Positions 17,921 to 26,494 of a DNA stretch of 29,560 bases are shown here, piece after piece. Position numbers and translations under genes: made by a program. Positions within the stretch are counted from its first letter, which is position 1; each line of letters opens with the position of its first letter. The DNA is from a virus. The notes below the pieces were generated by a model that ran no database searches, was not told where the DNA came from, and saw only the letters and a program-made list of their open reading frames with translations. The stretch covers positions 1-29,560 of the IMG/VR virus record IMGVR_UViG_3300035698_020123; one strand, given 5' to 3'.

Positions 17921-18661
17921 ATGTCAGAAGAAATAAAGGAAGTAAAACCAGAGGTAGAGTCTTCCACTCCGCCAGAAAATGCACCTTCTCCAGAAGTAAA
18001 ATCGGAGGAACCAGAAGCTACTAAGTCAGTAGTTGAGGAACCTGAACCAGTAGAAGCCAATAAAGACAAAGAGCAAATTTCTAATCTAAATACTGCTTTA
18101 AAGCAGGAACGGGATGCCCGTAAGGCATCAGATGAGAAAGTTGCTAATCTTGAAACAAATATGAAGGAATCATCCGATACTATCGATCGTCTTAAACAAG
18201 TGTTTACTCCCAAAGAGGAGAAAGAGATAAAAGACGAAACCCAATATATGACAGCTGAAAAAGCTGATGAGTTATTCAAACAAAAGTTTGAAGAAAGAAC
18301 AAAAGAAGATGAAAAAGAAAAACAACTGGGTTTAATTAAAGAAGAAATAAAAACACTTGAAAAAGAATTTGATGGTAAAGAAGGTAAACCTAAATATGAT
18401 GATCAAGAAATCTTAACTTGGCAGAAAGAACATAATAAACTACATCTTACTCCAAAGGAAGCCTTTGATTCTATGAAGGGCAGCGAGATATTAGATTGGA
18501 AAGTGAAAGAAAAACTTTCTAATAAGAAAGAAGTAGCAGAGGTTGAAAAACCAGGTAGTGGTCAAGAGCTTCATGCTCCTGCAGAATTTATACCAACTAA
18601 CGAAACAGAAACTCGTGAAGCTATATTAGAAGCAATGGAAGCCTCGGAGAAAGAGATCTAA
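17921..18661 (+). CDS. Scaffolding protein
   Basis: The product is 246 aa and very acidic. The N-terminal ~50 residues are proline/glutamate-rich and disordered (PEVESSTPPENAPSPEVKSE). A long coiled coil follows (ISNLNTALKQERDARKASDE, VANLETNMKESSDTIDRLKQ), then a lysine/glutamate-rich helical segment and a short C-terminal region (REAILEAMEASEKEI). Composition, coiled coil and position directly before the major capsid gene are typical of scaffold, which directs capsid assembly and then leaves the procapsid. There is no sequence motif, so the call rests on context and composition. Confidence 0.75.
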   Translation: MSEEIKEVKPEVESSTPPENAPSPEVKSEEPEATKSVVEEPEPVEANKDKEQISNLNTALKQERDARKASDEKVANLETNMKESSDTIDRLKQVFTPKEEKEIKDETQYMTAEKADELFKQKFEERTKEDEKEKQLGLIKEEIKTLEKEFDGKEGKPKYDDQEILTWQKEHNKLHLTPKEAFDSMKGSEILDWKVKEKLSNKKEVAEVEKPGSGQELHAPAEFIPTNETETREAILEAMEASEKEI

Positions 18662-18676
18662 TAAATTAATACAAAT

Positions 18677-18714
18677 ATGGGACAATCAGTTTCAAACCTA
18701 GCGGGTGCTGCGAT
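18677..18714 (+). CDS. Major capsid protein, exon 1
   Basis: An ATG at 18677 begins MGQSVSNLAGAA. Read without splicing it stops after 15 codons (TAG at 18722), yet the sequence resembles the start of HK97-type capsids of this group. The group I intron P1 helix (GCGAT paired with GTCGC) places the 5' splice site after T18714, at the U-G pair. Joined to exon 2 this gives a 403-aa capsid protein. Confidence 0.75.
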
Positions 18715-19623
18715 TAAATGCTAGTCGCCTTGTAGAGTAATCTACATGACAAATCTATTAATATGCGGGAAACTCCTTAGAGCCTTTACTACACCGAATA
18801 AAGTGTAAAAACGTAAAGGATTGGACAATCTGCAGGCAAATCTTATGAAAAAACAATGTAAAAATTGTAAAGAGTTCTTTACAACAAAAGATATAAAAAG
18901 AAAATTTTGTTCTCAAAAATGTTTTAGAATGTGGAGAAAAGATAAAACGTATGAAAGTCTTTATGGAAAAGATAAAGCTAATAAAATAAAGACAATACAA
19001 AGTAAAAAAAGTATAGAACTAGAAACTTATAAAAATGGAATACCTTTTAAAAAAGGACACACTATAAACAACAAAAGAACACCTTGGAATAAAAATAAAA
19101 TAAATGTACAAAAAGCATGGAATGAAGGATTAATAATGAAAAATTATTATGATGATGAGCAGTATAAAAAGTTTATAGAAGGTTGTATAAAAGGTGGTAT
19201 AAAGTGTTGTTTAAGTATTTCAAGTTCACAAAAGAGAACAGGAATAGAATTAAAAATAGAAAAAGTATTAAAAGAAATTAATATAAAATTTTTTACACAA
19301 TATCCTTTATTGGGAATATGTGTTGTAGATTTTTATCTTCCTGATAATCATTTAATAATAGAGGCAGATGGAGATTATTGGCATAACTATCCATATGGTA
19401 CAATAAAAGACCATAGTCGGGATAAAGAATTAATCAATAATAATTATACTGTATTAAGATTTTGGGAAAGAGATATTAATAATAATATAAAAGATGTTAA
19501 AAAAGAAATATTAAGAAAGCTTCAACGACTATAATATAGCTCCTAGTGATAGGATGAATGGATAGTCTGAACTGTATGGAAACATACAGAAGTGGGCAGT
19601 AAAAGCCTACGATAACAAAATTG
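18715..19623 (+). mobile_element. Group I intron in the major capsid gene
   Basis: The intron is 909 nt. P1: exon GCGAT with intron GTCGC, extended by TA/TA. P2: TGTAGA-GTAA-TCTACA. P4-P5 region: TGCGGGAAACTCC. P7 and its partner: GACAATCTGC (about 18824) and ATAGTCTGA (about 19562), the pattern of T4 td-type introns. P9: CTGTATG-GAAA-CATACAG. P10: exon 2 GCATTT with intron AAATGC. The intron should end in G: G19623 and G19626 both restore the frame. I prefer G19623. It carries a homing endonuclease gene (18845-19534). It self-splices from the capsid mRNA and can move by double-strand-break homing. Confidence 0.9.
18845..19534 (+). CDS. Intron-encoded homing endonuclease, Vsr/EDxHD-like
   Basis: The product is 229 aa from the ATG at 18845; a TTG at 18821 in the same frame lies in the P7 region and is rejected. 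The N-terminus has a zinc knuckle (CKNCKEFFTTKDIKRKFCSQ with CSQKC). The middle has KKGHTINNKRTPWNKNK, a DNA-binding linker type. The C-terminal domain has FYLPDNHLIIEADGDYWHN, whose D, E, D and W-H residues match Vsr/DUF559-type nucleases, ending FWERDINNNIKDVKKEI. Such enzymes cut intronless capsid alleles so that the intron is copied in. It lies inside the intron between P7-side core elements. Confidence 0.85.
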   Translation: MKKQCKNCKEFFTTKDIKRKFCSQKCFRMWRKDKTYESLYGKDKANKIKTIQSKKSIELETYKNGIPFKKGHTINNKRTPWNKNKINVQKAWNEGLIMKNYYDDEQYKKFIEGCIKGGIKCCLSISSSQKRTGIELKIEKVLKEINIKFFTQYPLLGICVVDFYLPDNHLIIEADGDYWHNYPYGTIKDHSRDKELINNNYTVLRFWERDINNNIKDVKKEILRKLQRL

Positions 19624-20797
19624 GCGCATTTATGATAAAGTTGTACACGAACAAGTATTTACAAAAAATGTACTATTCAACAATATCTTACGCAACGTAA
19701 TGCACTCAAATGGTTCAACAACCAAATATTTTTCAACTCATTATGATAGAAATATTGGTTCAGCTGCAGGTAGCGAGACATCAACTTTACCTACTGCTGG
19801 AAACCAACAGTATCTACAAATGAGTATTCCGATGAAGTATAATTTTCATACTTTATCAGTTACAGATGTTTCTTTGCAGGCATCAAACAAATCTAAAGAA
19901 TTTTTAGTAAACGTTTTAGAATCAGAATACACTGGTGCTAAAAACGATATGCAAAGACAGTTGTCAAGACAAGGTTATGGAATTGGCACTGGTGTTATCT
20001 GTCGTGTAAACGATGCTTCTCCTGACACTACTCTTACTTTCGATGCACCTTATGCTGGTAAATATCCTACGGATTATTTCAGTGTAGGTGATGCTGTAAT
20101 GTTTGATTCTACTAATGGTAGTGCCACAAGTGCTGTTTATACTCTAATTTCAGCCATTACTGGTAATTACACAATGACAGTCGCTTCTGCTTCTGGAATT
20201 GCAGATAATGATTATGTATACCTAGCTCATTACGATGGTTCAACCGCATCTGTTTCAAATATTAATGCTGAGTTGATGGGTCTTCAAGGACTTATTGATG
20301 ATGGTACTAATGTTGCTACTTTTGAAGGACAAGCCAGAGGTACTTATAACTGGTGGAAATCTTATGTAAATGATAATTCTACACAAAGATCTTTAACAGA
20401 AGAATTAATGCATGATACCTTCTTAGAAGCTAAGAAAAAAGGTAATCCAAAATATATACTAACAAGTTTCGATTTGTTAAGTGCGTATGGACAATTGCTT
20501 TCACCAGATCGTAGATATACAGACAAAATGGTATTAAAAGGAGGCTTCACTGGTCTATCATTTAATGATATCCCCGTTGTAGCTGACTACGACGCTCCTT
20601 ACGATGAAATGTATTTCGTTGATCCTTCAACATTATCAGTTGAAGATCTAGCTCCAATTTCATTCTTGAATGAAGATGGTTCAATCTTAGATAGAAGCGC
20701 TACACAGCCTCTATGGCAAGCAACTTTGCGTTATTATGCAAATCTTGCTAATAAAGCTTGTAACAAAAATGCGGTGCTAAGAGACGTAATCAAATAA
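19624..20797 (+). CDS. Major capsid protein, exon 2
   Basis: Exon 2 begins within a codon: AT from exon 1 plus G19624. It continues RIYDKVVHEQVFTKNVLFNN and ILRNVMHSNGSTTKYF, then a full HK97-type capsid body ending DVIK. The V-H-x-Q-V-F-x-K-N segment is typical of the N-arm start of phage capsids. The ATG at 19700 would give a 365-aa product lacking this N-arm. The full spliced product is 403 aa, a usual length. The scaffold gene precedes and decoration-like proteins follow. Confidence 0.85.
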
Positions 20798-20814
20798 AAT
20801 AGTTATGTGATGTA

Positions 20815-20840
20815 CAGGAGAGAGTCGAGCTTCTCTCCTG
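20815..20840 (+). other. Strong hairpin after the capsid gene
   Basis: CAGGAGAGA pairs perfectly with TCTCTCCTG across an 8-nt loop (9 bp). No U-run follows, so it is more likely an mRNA-stabilising or processing hairpin than a terminator. CTCTTTC (about 20858) and GAGAGAG (about 20876) may add a second stem. The gap 20798-20927 holds no gene. Confidence 0.6.
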
Positions 20841-20927
20841 ACATTGCCTAAGTATTCTCTTTCATATCAAGGTCGAGAGAGAGGTCAACTATGAGGTGGG
20901 CACTCAAATAATTAAAATTAAAAAAAT

Positions 20928-21515
20928 ATGATTAAAGATAGAAATATAGATTTAGAAGCTTTTAGCTTTTATTCAATCTTAAAACCAGACGTAGCAGTAG
21001 ATTCAATTGTAGCCGCAGAAGATATTTCAGGTGGTGATGTTGCTACTTGTACACTTGCAAAAACAACCTTAGATTATCCAAGAAATTTGCTTTATACCAT
21101 TACAGATGATTCAGGTTCTGCTACAGAAGGAACATTTGTTGTAGTTGGTTATGATCAATTTGGTAAAGAAGTTACTGAAACAACAGCTGTTACCTATGCA
21201 GCAGCAGTATCAGGAACACAAATTTTTGCAGAAATTGTTTCAATCGCACTTACAGCAGTAGATGGTGAAGCAGCATCTGACACAGCCGATGTTGGTGTAA
21301 GTATTGAAGCAGATGTTGCTTCATTTGGACTACCAAATAAACTTGGTGCAGTTACTGATGTAAAAGCTGTTAACTTTCTTAATGCAGGTGTTACAGAAAT
21401 GCAAAATATTGATTCAACTTCAATTGTTGTTGAAAGACATTGCTTTAGACCAGAACAAACAGTTGTAGCTGACGATGATTATATTGTCAGATATAAAAAT
21501 ACGTTTCATAAATAA
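20928..21515 (+). CDS. Virion structural protein, possible capsid decoration
   Basis: The product is 195 aa, rich in A, T, V and D and beta-structured: PDVAVDSIVAAEDISGGDVA, then YTITDDSGSATEGTFVVVGY and TAVTYAAAVSGTQIFAEIVS. Composition and the position right after the major capsid gene suggest a decoration or head-fibre protein. There is no catalytic motif or signal peptide. Function is by context. Confidence 0.65.
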   Translation: MIKDRNIDLEAFSFYSILKPDVAVDSIVAAEDISGGDVATCTLAKTTLDYPRNLLYTITDDSGSATEGTFVVVGYDQFGKEVTETTAVTYAAAVSGTQIFAEIVSIALTAVDGEAASDTADVGVSIEADVASFGLPNKLGAVTDVKAVNFLNAGVTEMQNIDSTSIVVERHCFRPEQTVVADDDYIVRYKNTFHK

Positions 21516-21529
21516 TTAAAATTGTAAAT

Positions 21530-21832
21530 ATGAAAATACAAAATAATGGTGAGCCATTTGAGTTAAAATTTGATGGACAAGACATTTCTATCCCAGAGGG
21601 ATTAAGTCAATCTTTTCCAAAAACAACGGCCTATCACATTCAATTTACCGCTAACAAATGGGGTAAAAATATTAGAATAGTAGACACAGAAGAAGGAGAA
21701 AAAGAAGCTATTGCTGAGAATGAAGCAAAAGTTGAAACTCCAGAGGAAACTCCAGAGGAAACTCCAGTTGAAACTCCAGTTGAAACTCCAGAAGAAGCAG
21801 GAACAGACAAACCAGTAGAAGAAAATAAATAA
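21530..21832 (+). CDS. Small virion-region protein with ETPEETP repeats
   Basis: The product is 100 aa. The first ~55 residues form a small beta domain (ELKFDGQDISIPEGLSQSFP, then YHIQFTANKWGKNIRIV). The end is acidic repeats of E-T-P-x-E (about residues 72-92), disordered. Such a small domain with a repetitive tail is typical of head-completion or surface proteins; the exact role is unknown. Confidence 0.65.
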   Translation: MKIQNNGEPFELKFDGQDISIPEGLSQSFPKTTAYHIQFTANKWGKNIRIVDTEEGEKEAIAENEAKVETPEETPEETPVETPVETPEEAGTDKPVEENK

Positions 21833-21838
21833 ATATTT

Positions 21839-22153
21839 ATGAAGACATTAGCACATCGACTAAAGAAATATGATAAATTCTTAAATGTTAGAAAGTTATT
21901 AGATGGAACACTTGTTGTATATAGACAAAGTCCATTTTCACATCTTCAGTTTGATGTGCTAACTATTCATAACAAATATTTAGGAAGTTGTAATTGGATT
22001 ATGAAAAGAATTAGTCAAATGGATCAACAGCGTCACGATATTCATGGTGATGTTGAAAAAAGTAATAAAGAAATAAGATCTGAAAAGAAAGATTCAAGAG
22101 TCTCAAGAGAACTTGCAGATTTTATGTTAAAAGATCAAATAGTGATAAATTAA
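21839..22153 (+). CDS. Hypothetical protein of the head region
   Basis: The product is 104 aa and basic: HRLKKYDKFLNVRKLLDGTL, then VVYRQSPFSHLQFDVLTIHN, SCNWIMKRISQMDQQRHDIH and ending ELADFMLKDQIVIN. The I-S-x-M-D-x-Q-R-H-D-I pattern looks like a conserved phage protein that I have seen near capsid genes, but I cannot name it. Confidence 0.65.
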   Translation: MKTLAHRLKKYDKFLNVRKLLDGTLVVYRQSPFSHLQFDVLTIHNKYLGSCNWIMKRISQMDQQRHDIHGDVEKSNKEIRSEKKDSRVSRELADFMLKDQIVIN

Positions 22154-22168
22154 AAATAAATTAAAAAT

Positions 22169-22666
22169 ATGTCAAACACATTTAAAAAAGTTAAAGCAAT
22201 AACACTTCTTAATGCTAAAACATTAGAAGCAGCAGAAGCTGATACACAGGCAGTTGCCGATAGAGTAATAGTTGAAACTTATGAGAGTGATCAACTTAAT
22301 TTAGTTTGTAAATATCTAACTGGAACCGCAGAAACAAGTAATAATGCATACATAAAAGTATGGGGTTATATTGGTCAGTTTTCTGCTACAACTAATTTTC
22401 CTTACGACAATCATTCTGTTGGTACAAATAATTCTGATATTGCAAATGATGAAGATAACTGGATCCAAATTGGAACACATGATATTTCATCAGGCACTGC
22501 AACCTTCACAGCCACTTTGTTTAAAGTAGCTGGAGCTGCTGCTGCAACAACATACGATGCTCAATTTGCATTAAATGTAACATTTCCTAAAATAAGAGTA
22601 TCTGCCTACGAAGATGGTGTTGCAAGTGCAAAAGGAAGATTAACAGTGGTTGCTCTAATCCAATAA
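22169..22666 (+). CDS. Virion structural protein
   Basis: The product is 165 aa, beta-rich and small-residue-rich: ITLLNAKTLEAAEADTQAVA, then NLVCKYLTGTAETSNNAYIK and VWGYIGQFSATTNFPYDNHS, ending RLTVVALIQ. The profile fits a virion surface or neck/tail-completion protein. No motif identifies the exact role; neighbours are also structural. Confidence 0.65.
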   Translation: MSNTFKKVKAITLLNAKTLEAAEADTQAVADRVIVETYESDQLNLVCKYLTGTAETSNNAYIKVWGYIGQFSATTNFPYDNHSVGTNNSDIANDEDNWIQIGTHDISSGTATFTATLFKVAGAAAATTYDAQFALNVTFPKIRVSAYEDGVASAKGRLTVVALIQ

Positions 22667-22694
22667 AAAAATAATTAAATATAAATATAAAGTT

Positions 22695-23054
22695 ATGCCC
22701 TATACAAATAGGTTAAATTCTAACCCAATTCGCTTTACAGCTGATATCGAAATAAGATCTGGAACTTCAAGTACAGCCTCTGCTATTGCTACAGAATATA
22801 GTGGAACTTTAGGATATGAACCTGGAGTTGGAACATTATATATATCCACTAGCGGAGTATTGTTTATTCATGATAGTGCTGGTGCAACACAATATAATTG
22901 GTCTGCTGTTACAGAAACAGGTCCTAGTGTAAGTCCTAGTATTAGTCAATCCTTGAGTCCTAGTATTAGTCCTTCTTTAAGCACCTCTCCTAGCCTTAGC
23001 CCTTCATTGAGTCCATCAATTAGTCCTTCAATAAGCCCAAGTCCTAGTGCTTAA
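22695..23054 (+). CDS. Virion protein with Ser-Pro repeat tail
   Basis: The product is 119 aa. The first ~75 residues are a beta-domain (SNPIRFTADIEIRSGTSSTA, GTLYISTSGVLFIHD) with the look of a phage surface domain. The last ~43 residues are a run of S-P-S-x-S/L repeats (about 76-119). The repeat is encoded by imperfect DNA repeats (22920-23050), so its length may vary between strains. Such tails are common in environmental phages and may be glycosylated on Ser; the GT genes downstream make that an appealing but unproven link. Confidence 0.65.
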   Translation: MPYTNRLNSNPIRFTADIEIRSGTSSTASAIATEYSGTLGYEPGVGTLYISTSGVLFIHDSAGATQYNWSAVTETGPSVSPSISQSLSPSISPSLSTSPSLSPSLSPSISPSISPSPSA

Positions 23055-23085
23055 ATTATAAAGACAGAATAGTAATAATAAAATT

Positions 23086-23316
23086 ATGGAAATAGAAACA
23101 ATAATTCAAGGTGGAGCAGTAGGTTTAGTTGTCTTAATGATTTTTTATTCTTTTGCTAAAGATAAAATGCTTAATAAAACACTTAATGATCATTTGAATC
23201 ATTTTACAGATGCATTAGATCGTAATTCAAAAGTAATAGGAGGAAATACAGAAGTTATTAAAAAGTCTAATAGCACACTAGAAAGGGTAGAAAGATGTTT
23301 AGATAATCATAAATAA
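23086..23316 (+). CDS. Holin-like membrane protein
   Basis: The product is 76 aa: a short acidic N-terminus (MEIETIIQG), one hydrophobic segment GAVGLVVLMIFYSFA (residues 10-24) and a charged helical tail (NDHLNHFTDALDRNSKVIGG, KSNSTLERVERCL). It lies 4 bases before the M23 endolysin. Single-pass proteins of this shape are common phage holins, but the call is by context. Confidence 0.5.
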   Translation: MEIETIIQGGAVGLVVLMIFYSFAKDKMLNKTLNDHLNHFTDALDRNSKVIGGNTEVIKKSNSTLERVERCLDNHK

Positions 23317-23320
23317 TAAT

Positions 23321-24007
23321 ATGAAACTAAGAAGACCCTTAAAATATTGTATAACAACACAACCATTCGGAGTTAATTATGTAAACTTTTACCAAGACCT
23401 TGGGATGAAAGGACATAATGGCATAGATTTTAAATGTTATGAAAATGAAGTCTATGCCTCCTTCGATGGGGTAATAAAATATGCAGGAAAATATTCTGAT
23501 GGCGGCATTGGAATAGAAATAATAAGTGACCACAAAGATAATGATGGTCATTTTAAAGTTATTTATTACCATCTAAAAAGTATTCATGATGGTATTAAAA
23601 AAGATAACAGAGTCCTAGGCGGACAACCAATTGGAATATCTGACAATACTGGTAAATACACAACTGGAAATCATCTTCATTGGGGAATTAAAAGATGCAG
23701 CGAAACAGGAGCTACTTCTAATTATTACAATGGTTTCCATGGTGCTATTAACCCTGAACCTTTTCTTAAAAAAGGATTTTACAATCTTCCAGTTGATGAA
23801 AGATATGGACAGGTTTATTCATTGTTAGAAGAAATAAGAATAAAGATTAAACATCCTTTCTTAAACAAGGAACAATTAAAGGCTATGGTCTATGGATCAT
23901 ATTCTTATTCAGAAGTAATTAATCCAGCCTTAAAACCAATATGGGCAATGTTAATGAAACAAGAATATTTAGGTGGTAAAAAACCTGATTTTAAATTATC
24001 AATTTAG
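23321..24007 (+). CDS. M23-family endolysin
   Basis: The product is 228 aa. The M23 domain spans about 1-150: GHNGIDF (zinc His/Asp), IYYHLK and GNHLHWGIK (H-x-H). The C-terminal ~75 residues (PVDERYGQVYSLLEEIRIKI, FLNKEQLKAMVYGSYSYSE) may be a cell-wall-binding or linker region. There is no signal peptide, so it needs a holin for export. Membrane proteins lie on both sides (23086 and 24016). It is likely the lysis enzyme that cleaves peptidoglycan cross-bridges. Confidence 0.85.
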   Translation: MKLRRPLKYCITTQPFGVNYVNFYQDLGMKGHNGIDFKCYENEVYASFDGVIKYAGKYSDGGIGIEIISDHKDNDGHFKVIYYHLKSIHDGIKKDNRVLGGQPIGISDNTGKYTTGNHLHWGIKRCSETGATSNYYNGFHGAINPEPFLKKGFYNLPVDERYGQVYSLLEEIRIKIKHPFLNKEQLKAMVYGSYSYSEVINPALKPIWAMLMKQEYLGGKKPDFKLSI

Positions 24008-24015
24008 AGAAAAAT

Positions 24016-24225
24016 ATGAAAGAGAAATTTGCATTCCTTGCAAGTATTAGATTCTGGAAACTTATAATAATAGGTGTCCTTGGAACTCTACAGCTAGAGG
24101 GGGTGATTGATGGCGGTTTATTAGAAAACCTAACTTACCTAGTTGAATTTGTATTAGGTGGGTCAATAGCAATAAGAACCATTGATCGTGCTAGTGAAAA
24201 AAGTGGTACCAAAAATACTAAATAA
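24016..24225 (+). CDS. Small membrane protein of the lysis cassette
   Basis: The product is 69 aa. Segment FWKLIIIGVLGTLQLEGVID (~12-32) and LLENLTYLVEFVLGGSIAI (~34-52) are hydrophobic, and the end is basic (RTIDRASEKSGTKNTK). It has the size and layout of a two-helix phage holin and lies 8 bases after the endolysin. Role by context. Confidence 0.55.
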   Translation: MKEKFAFLASIRFWKLIIIGVLGTLQLEGVIDGGLLENLTYLVEFVLGGSIAIRTIDRASEKSGTKNTK

Positions 24226-24248
24226 AAATTATTAAATAAAAAAAAAGC

Positions 24249-25031
24249 ATGTTAAGTATTATTATTCCAAGTTACAAAGATCCATTTCTTAAAAAAACAA
24301 TAGAAGATTTGTTACAAAAAGCACAAGGTGAGATAGAAATCATTGCAGTCTTAGATGGATATTGGATTGAACCAAAGTATATAGTCGAAGACGAAAGAGT
24401 AAACTATATACATCTTGGTAAAAATGTAGGCATGAGAAGATCAATAAATACAGGTGTTTTAGCCGCAAAAGGTGAATATTTAATGAGAGTAGATGAACAT
24501 CAAATTTTTTGCCAAGGCTATGATAAAATATTAACCGAAACATGTAAAGATAATTGGATAGTAACACCAAGAAGATTTTTCTTAGATGTAGAAAAATGGG
24601 AGATAATGGATCTTCCTCCAGTTGATTTTATGACATTAAGAATTGGAAGAACAGGTAGTGGAGAAAAATTCTCAGGTATTGAAAAACCTGGCAATGATAA
24701 AGAGATGATACAAGAATCAATGGCTATGCAAGGTAGTTGTTGGGTAATGAAAAAAAGTTGGTGGGAAAAAGTAATTGGAGAATTACAAAATGAAGGATAT
24801 GGCCCACTGTATCAAGATAGTCATGAGATGGTATTTAAAACTTGGAAAGCAGGCGGCAAGTTAATGGTTAATAAAAATGCCTGGCACGCCCATAAGCATA
24901 GAAGTTTTAAAAGAACTCACAACAATGGTACAAAAGAAAATCCTTCAAACAATGAACAATGTTTTAAATATTCATTAGATGTATGGAGGGATTATTTTGA
25001 GAAAGAAATTAAACCAAAGTGGAATAAATAA
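24249..25031 (+). CDS. GT2-family glycosyltransferase
   Basis: The product is 260 aa. The N-terminal Rossmann-like strand SIIIPSYKDPFLKKTI, then EIEIIAVLDG, GMRRSINTGVLAAKGEY and the metal-binding LMRVDEHQIF (D-x-x/D-E-H type D-x-D) are GT2 signatures. AMQGSCWVMKK and GPLYQDSHEMVFKTW form the acceptor side (catalytic E/D region). It would move a sugar from a nucleotide donor to an acceptor. It is a paralogue of the gene at 28365. It opens the glycan block after the lysis cassette. Confidence 0.85.
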   Translation: MLSIIIPSYKDPFLKKTIEDLLQKAQGEIEIIAVLDGYWIEPKYIVEDERVNYIHLGKNVGMRRSINTGVLAAKGEYLMRVDEHQIFCQGYDKILTETCKDNWIVTPRRFFLDVEKWEIMDLPPVDFMTLRIGRTGSGEKFSGIEKPGNDKEMIQESMAMQGSCWVMKKSWWEKVIGELQNEGYGPLYQDSHEMVFKTWKAGGKLMVNKNAWHAHKHRSFKRTHNNGTKENPSNNEQCFKYSLDVWRDYFEKEIKPKWNK

Positions 25032-25120
25032 TATGGCATAATTCTAACTGGCTAAGAGATAAACATAAAGCCTTAGACTACAGTATGTCTCCTTGTAATA
25101 AATGTAATCAAAATTGTTAA
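25031..25120 (+). CDS. Possible Cys-rich mini-protein with non-AUG start
   Basis: After ATA at 25031 the frame reads WHNSNWLRDKHKALDYSMSP then CNKCNQNC and a stop. The C-x-x-C-x-x-x-C tail and compact composition look real, but there is no ATG at the front; the internal ATG at 25085 would give only 11 residues. It fills the gap between two glycan genes. It may start at ATA, be a remnant, or be chance. Confidence 0.3.
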   Translation: MWHNSNWLRDKHKALDYSMSPCNKCNQNC

Positions 25121-25124
25121 GTAT

Positions 25125-25850
25125 ATGAAGAATTTATTAACGTATATAAGTCCTGAAAAAGATTTTAATGAAGAACATAAAAAGTTAGTTAAGATTCAAA
25201 TTGATAATAGCTTGGCTTTAGGCTGGAAAACAGAGGATATAATTCTTGTAACTAATTTTCCTTATGAATATAATGGTGTAAAAGCAAAAATGATTGGAGA
25301 TGAAAACTACTGCAATTTTTTTATACCAACAACAAAGGTTCATGCTATTAATGGATTGTTCGAAAATGATTTAATAGAAGATGATTTGTATTGGTATCAT
25401 GATTTTGATTGTTTTGAACTAAACAATATCATTCAATCGCAAGTTGAATATGAAATCAATACACATGATTTGGGAGTTAGCAATTATTGTCAAAGACCAA
25501 GGTTATGTTCTGCTAGTATGTTCTTTAATAATAAAGCAGGTGATATTTTTAAATGGATAAAAGAAGAAACAGATAAAGACAAAATAAATGAAGAAAGAGC
25601 TTTGATGAGGGCTTACTATGAAAATGCAAACAATCTAGAAGCTAGGATAAAAATGATAAATACGACTTATGCTTTTCATAAGTTTAACATTCTACCTACT
25701 TACAAAACTACAATAAAGCCAATTAGAGCAGCACATTTTCATGTAACTCCAGACAAAATAGATTTTTATATTAATGGAAATAATAAATTAAATAAAGTAT
25801 TAGTACCAGAAAGACTAATTAAGATATTCAAAATTTATGGACTTAAATGA
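25125..25850 (+). CDS. GT-A-like glycosyltransferase-related protein
   Basis: The product is 241 aa: NLLTYISPEKDFNEEHKKLV, then KTEDIILVTNFPYEYNGVKA, LYWYHDFDCFELN and RLCSASMFFNNKAGDIFKWI. The W-Y-H-D-F-D-C-F segment holds a D-x-D-like metal site after a hydrophobic strand, as in GT-A enzymes. The fold is inferred from this pattern and the neighbours; donor and acceptor are unknown. Its stop overlaps the next gene. Confidence 0.6.
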   Translation: MKNLLTYISPEKDFNEEHKKLVKIQIDNSLALGWKTEDIILVTNFPYEYNGVKAKMIGDENYCNFFIPTTKVHAINGLFENDLIEDDLYWYHDFDCFELNNIIQSQVEYEINTHDLGVSNYCQRPRLCSASMFFNNKAGDIFKWIKEETDKDKINEERALMRAYYENANNLEARIKMINTTYAFHKFNILPTYKTTIKPIRAAHFHVTPDKIDFYINGNNKLNKVLVPERLIKIFKIYGLK

Positions 25851-26484
25851 TAGAACAATAGTATATTATACTGCTTCGACAGAAGACCCTATTTTCGAAC
25901 AAAAAATAATAGAGGATCTAAAAAATAAAGCAGGTAATATCCCAATTATAAGTGTGTCAAGAAAACCATTAGATTTAGGTCAAAATATTTGTATAGGTGA
26001 AAAGCCTGTTAGTTATACTAGCGAATGGAAACAATTACTTGTAGGTTTAAAAGCTGCAAAAACAAAATATGTGATTGCGGCAGAAGCAGATTGTATGTAT
26101 CCGCCAGAATATTTTACATTCACTCCAGAAGAAGAAAACATGATGTATAATTATAAAAATATTTGGATGATCTGGAAAAGACATAACGGCTTTTATAAAA
26201 AGCATGGTTATTGTGAGGGTGCTCAAATGTGCGATAGAGAATACTGGATTAAAAGACTTGAACCATTATTGCCTGAAGAATGGATAGTCTATCCAAGAGC
26301 TATAGAAAGTTTATTAGTTAGAGAGATATTTCCTACAAGAAGAGAATGGACAGGTGATCCTGTTATTTCATTCAAAACAGGAGATGGTGTTAGTAGTAGA
26401 ACAACTTTTGATAACAAAAGTAAAACAAAAGAATTACATCCTTGGGGGACTTTAGAGGATGTTAAAAAAATATTTAATAATTAG
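25837..26484 (+). CDS. GT-A-like glycosyltransferase-related protein
   Basis: The product is 215 aa: TIVYYTASTEDPIFEQKIIE, then IPIISVSRKPLDLGQNI, WKQLLVGLKAAKTKYVIAAE ending with the D-x-D-like A-E-A-D-C-M-Y-P, and FTFTPEEENMMYNYKNIWMI. It is a paralogue of the gene at 27623 (same order of blocks: YYT, KPxDxGxNI, LxALxAxKxKYV, E-x-D, FxFTP). It overlaps the preceding gene by 14 bases. Probably a sugar transferase of unknown specificity. Confidence 0.6.
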   Translation: MDLNDRTIVYYTASTEDPIFEQKIIEDLKNKAGNIPIISVSRKPLDLGQNICIGEKPVSYTSEWKQLLVGLKAAKTKYVIAAEADCMYPPEYFTFTPEEENMMYNYKNIWMIWKRHNGFYKKHGYCEGAQMCDREYWIKRLEPLLPEEWIVYPRAIESLLVREIFPTRREWTGDPVISFKTGDGVSSRTTFDNKSKTKELHPWGTLEDVKKIFNN

Positions 26485-26494
26485 ATAAAAAAGT

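Noticed and set aside
18821-18844. TTG start for the homing endonuclease
   Set aside because: It would translate intron core sequence (P7 region); the ATG at 18845 is enough.
19700-20797. Major capsid gene starting at the ATG at 19700
   Set aside because: The frame continues upstream with conserved N-arm sequence, and exon 1 plus the intron explain it.
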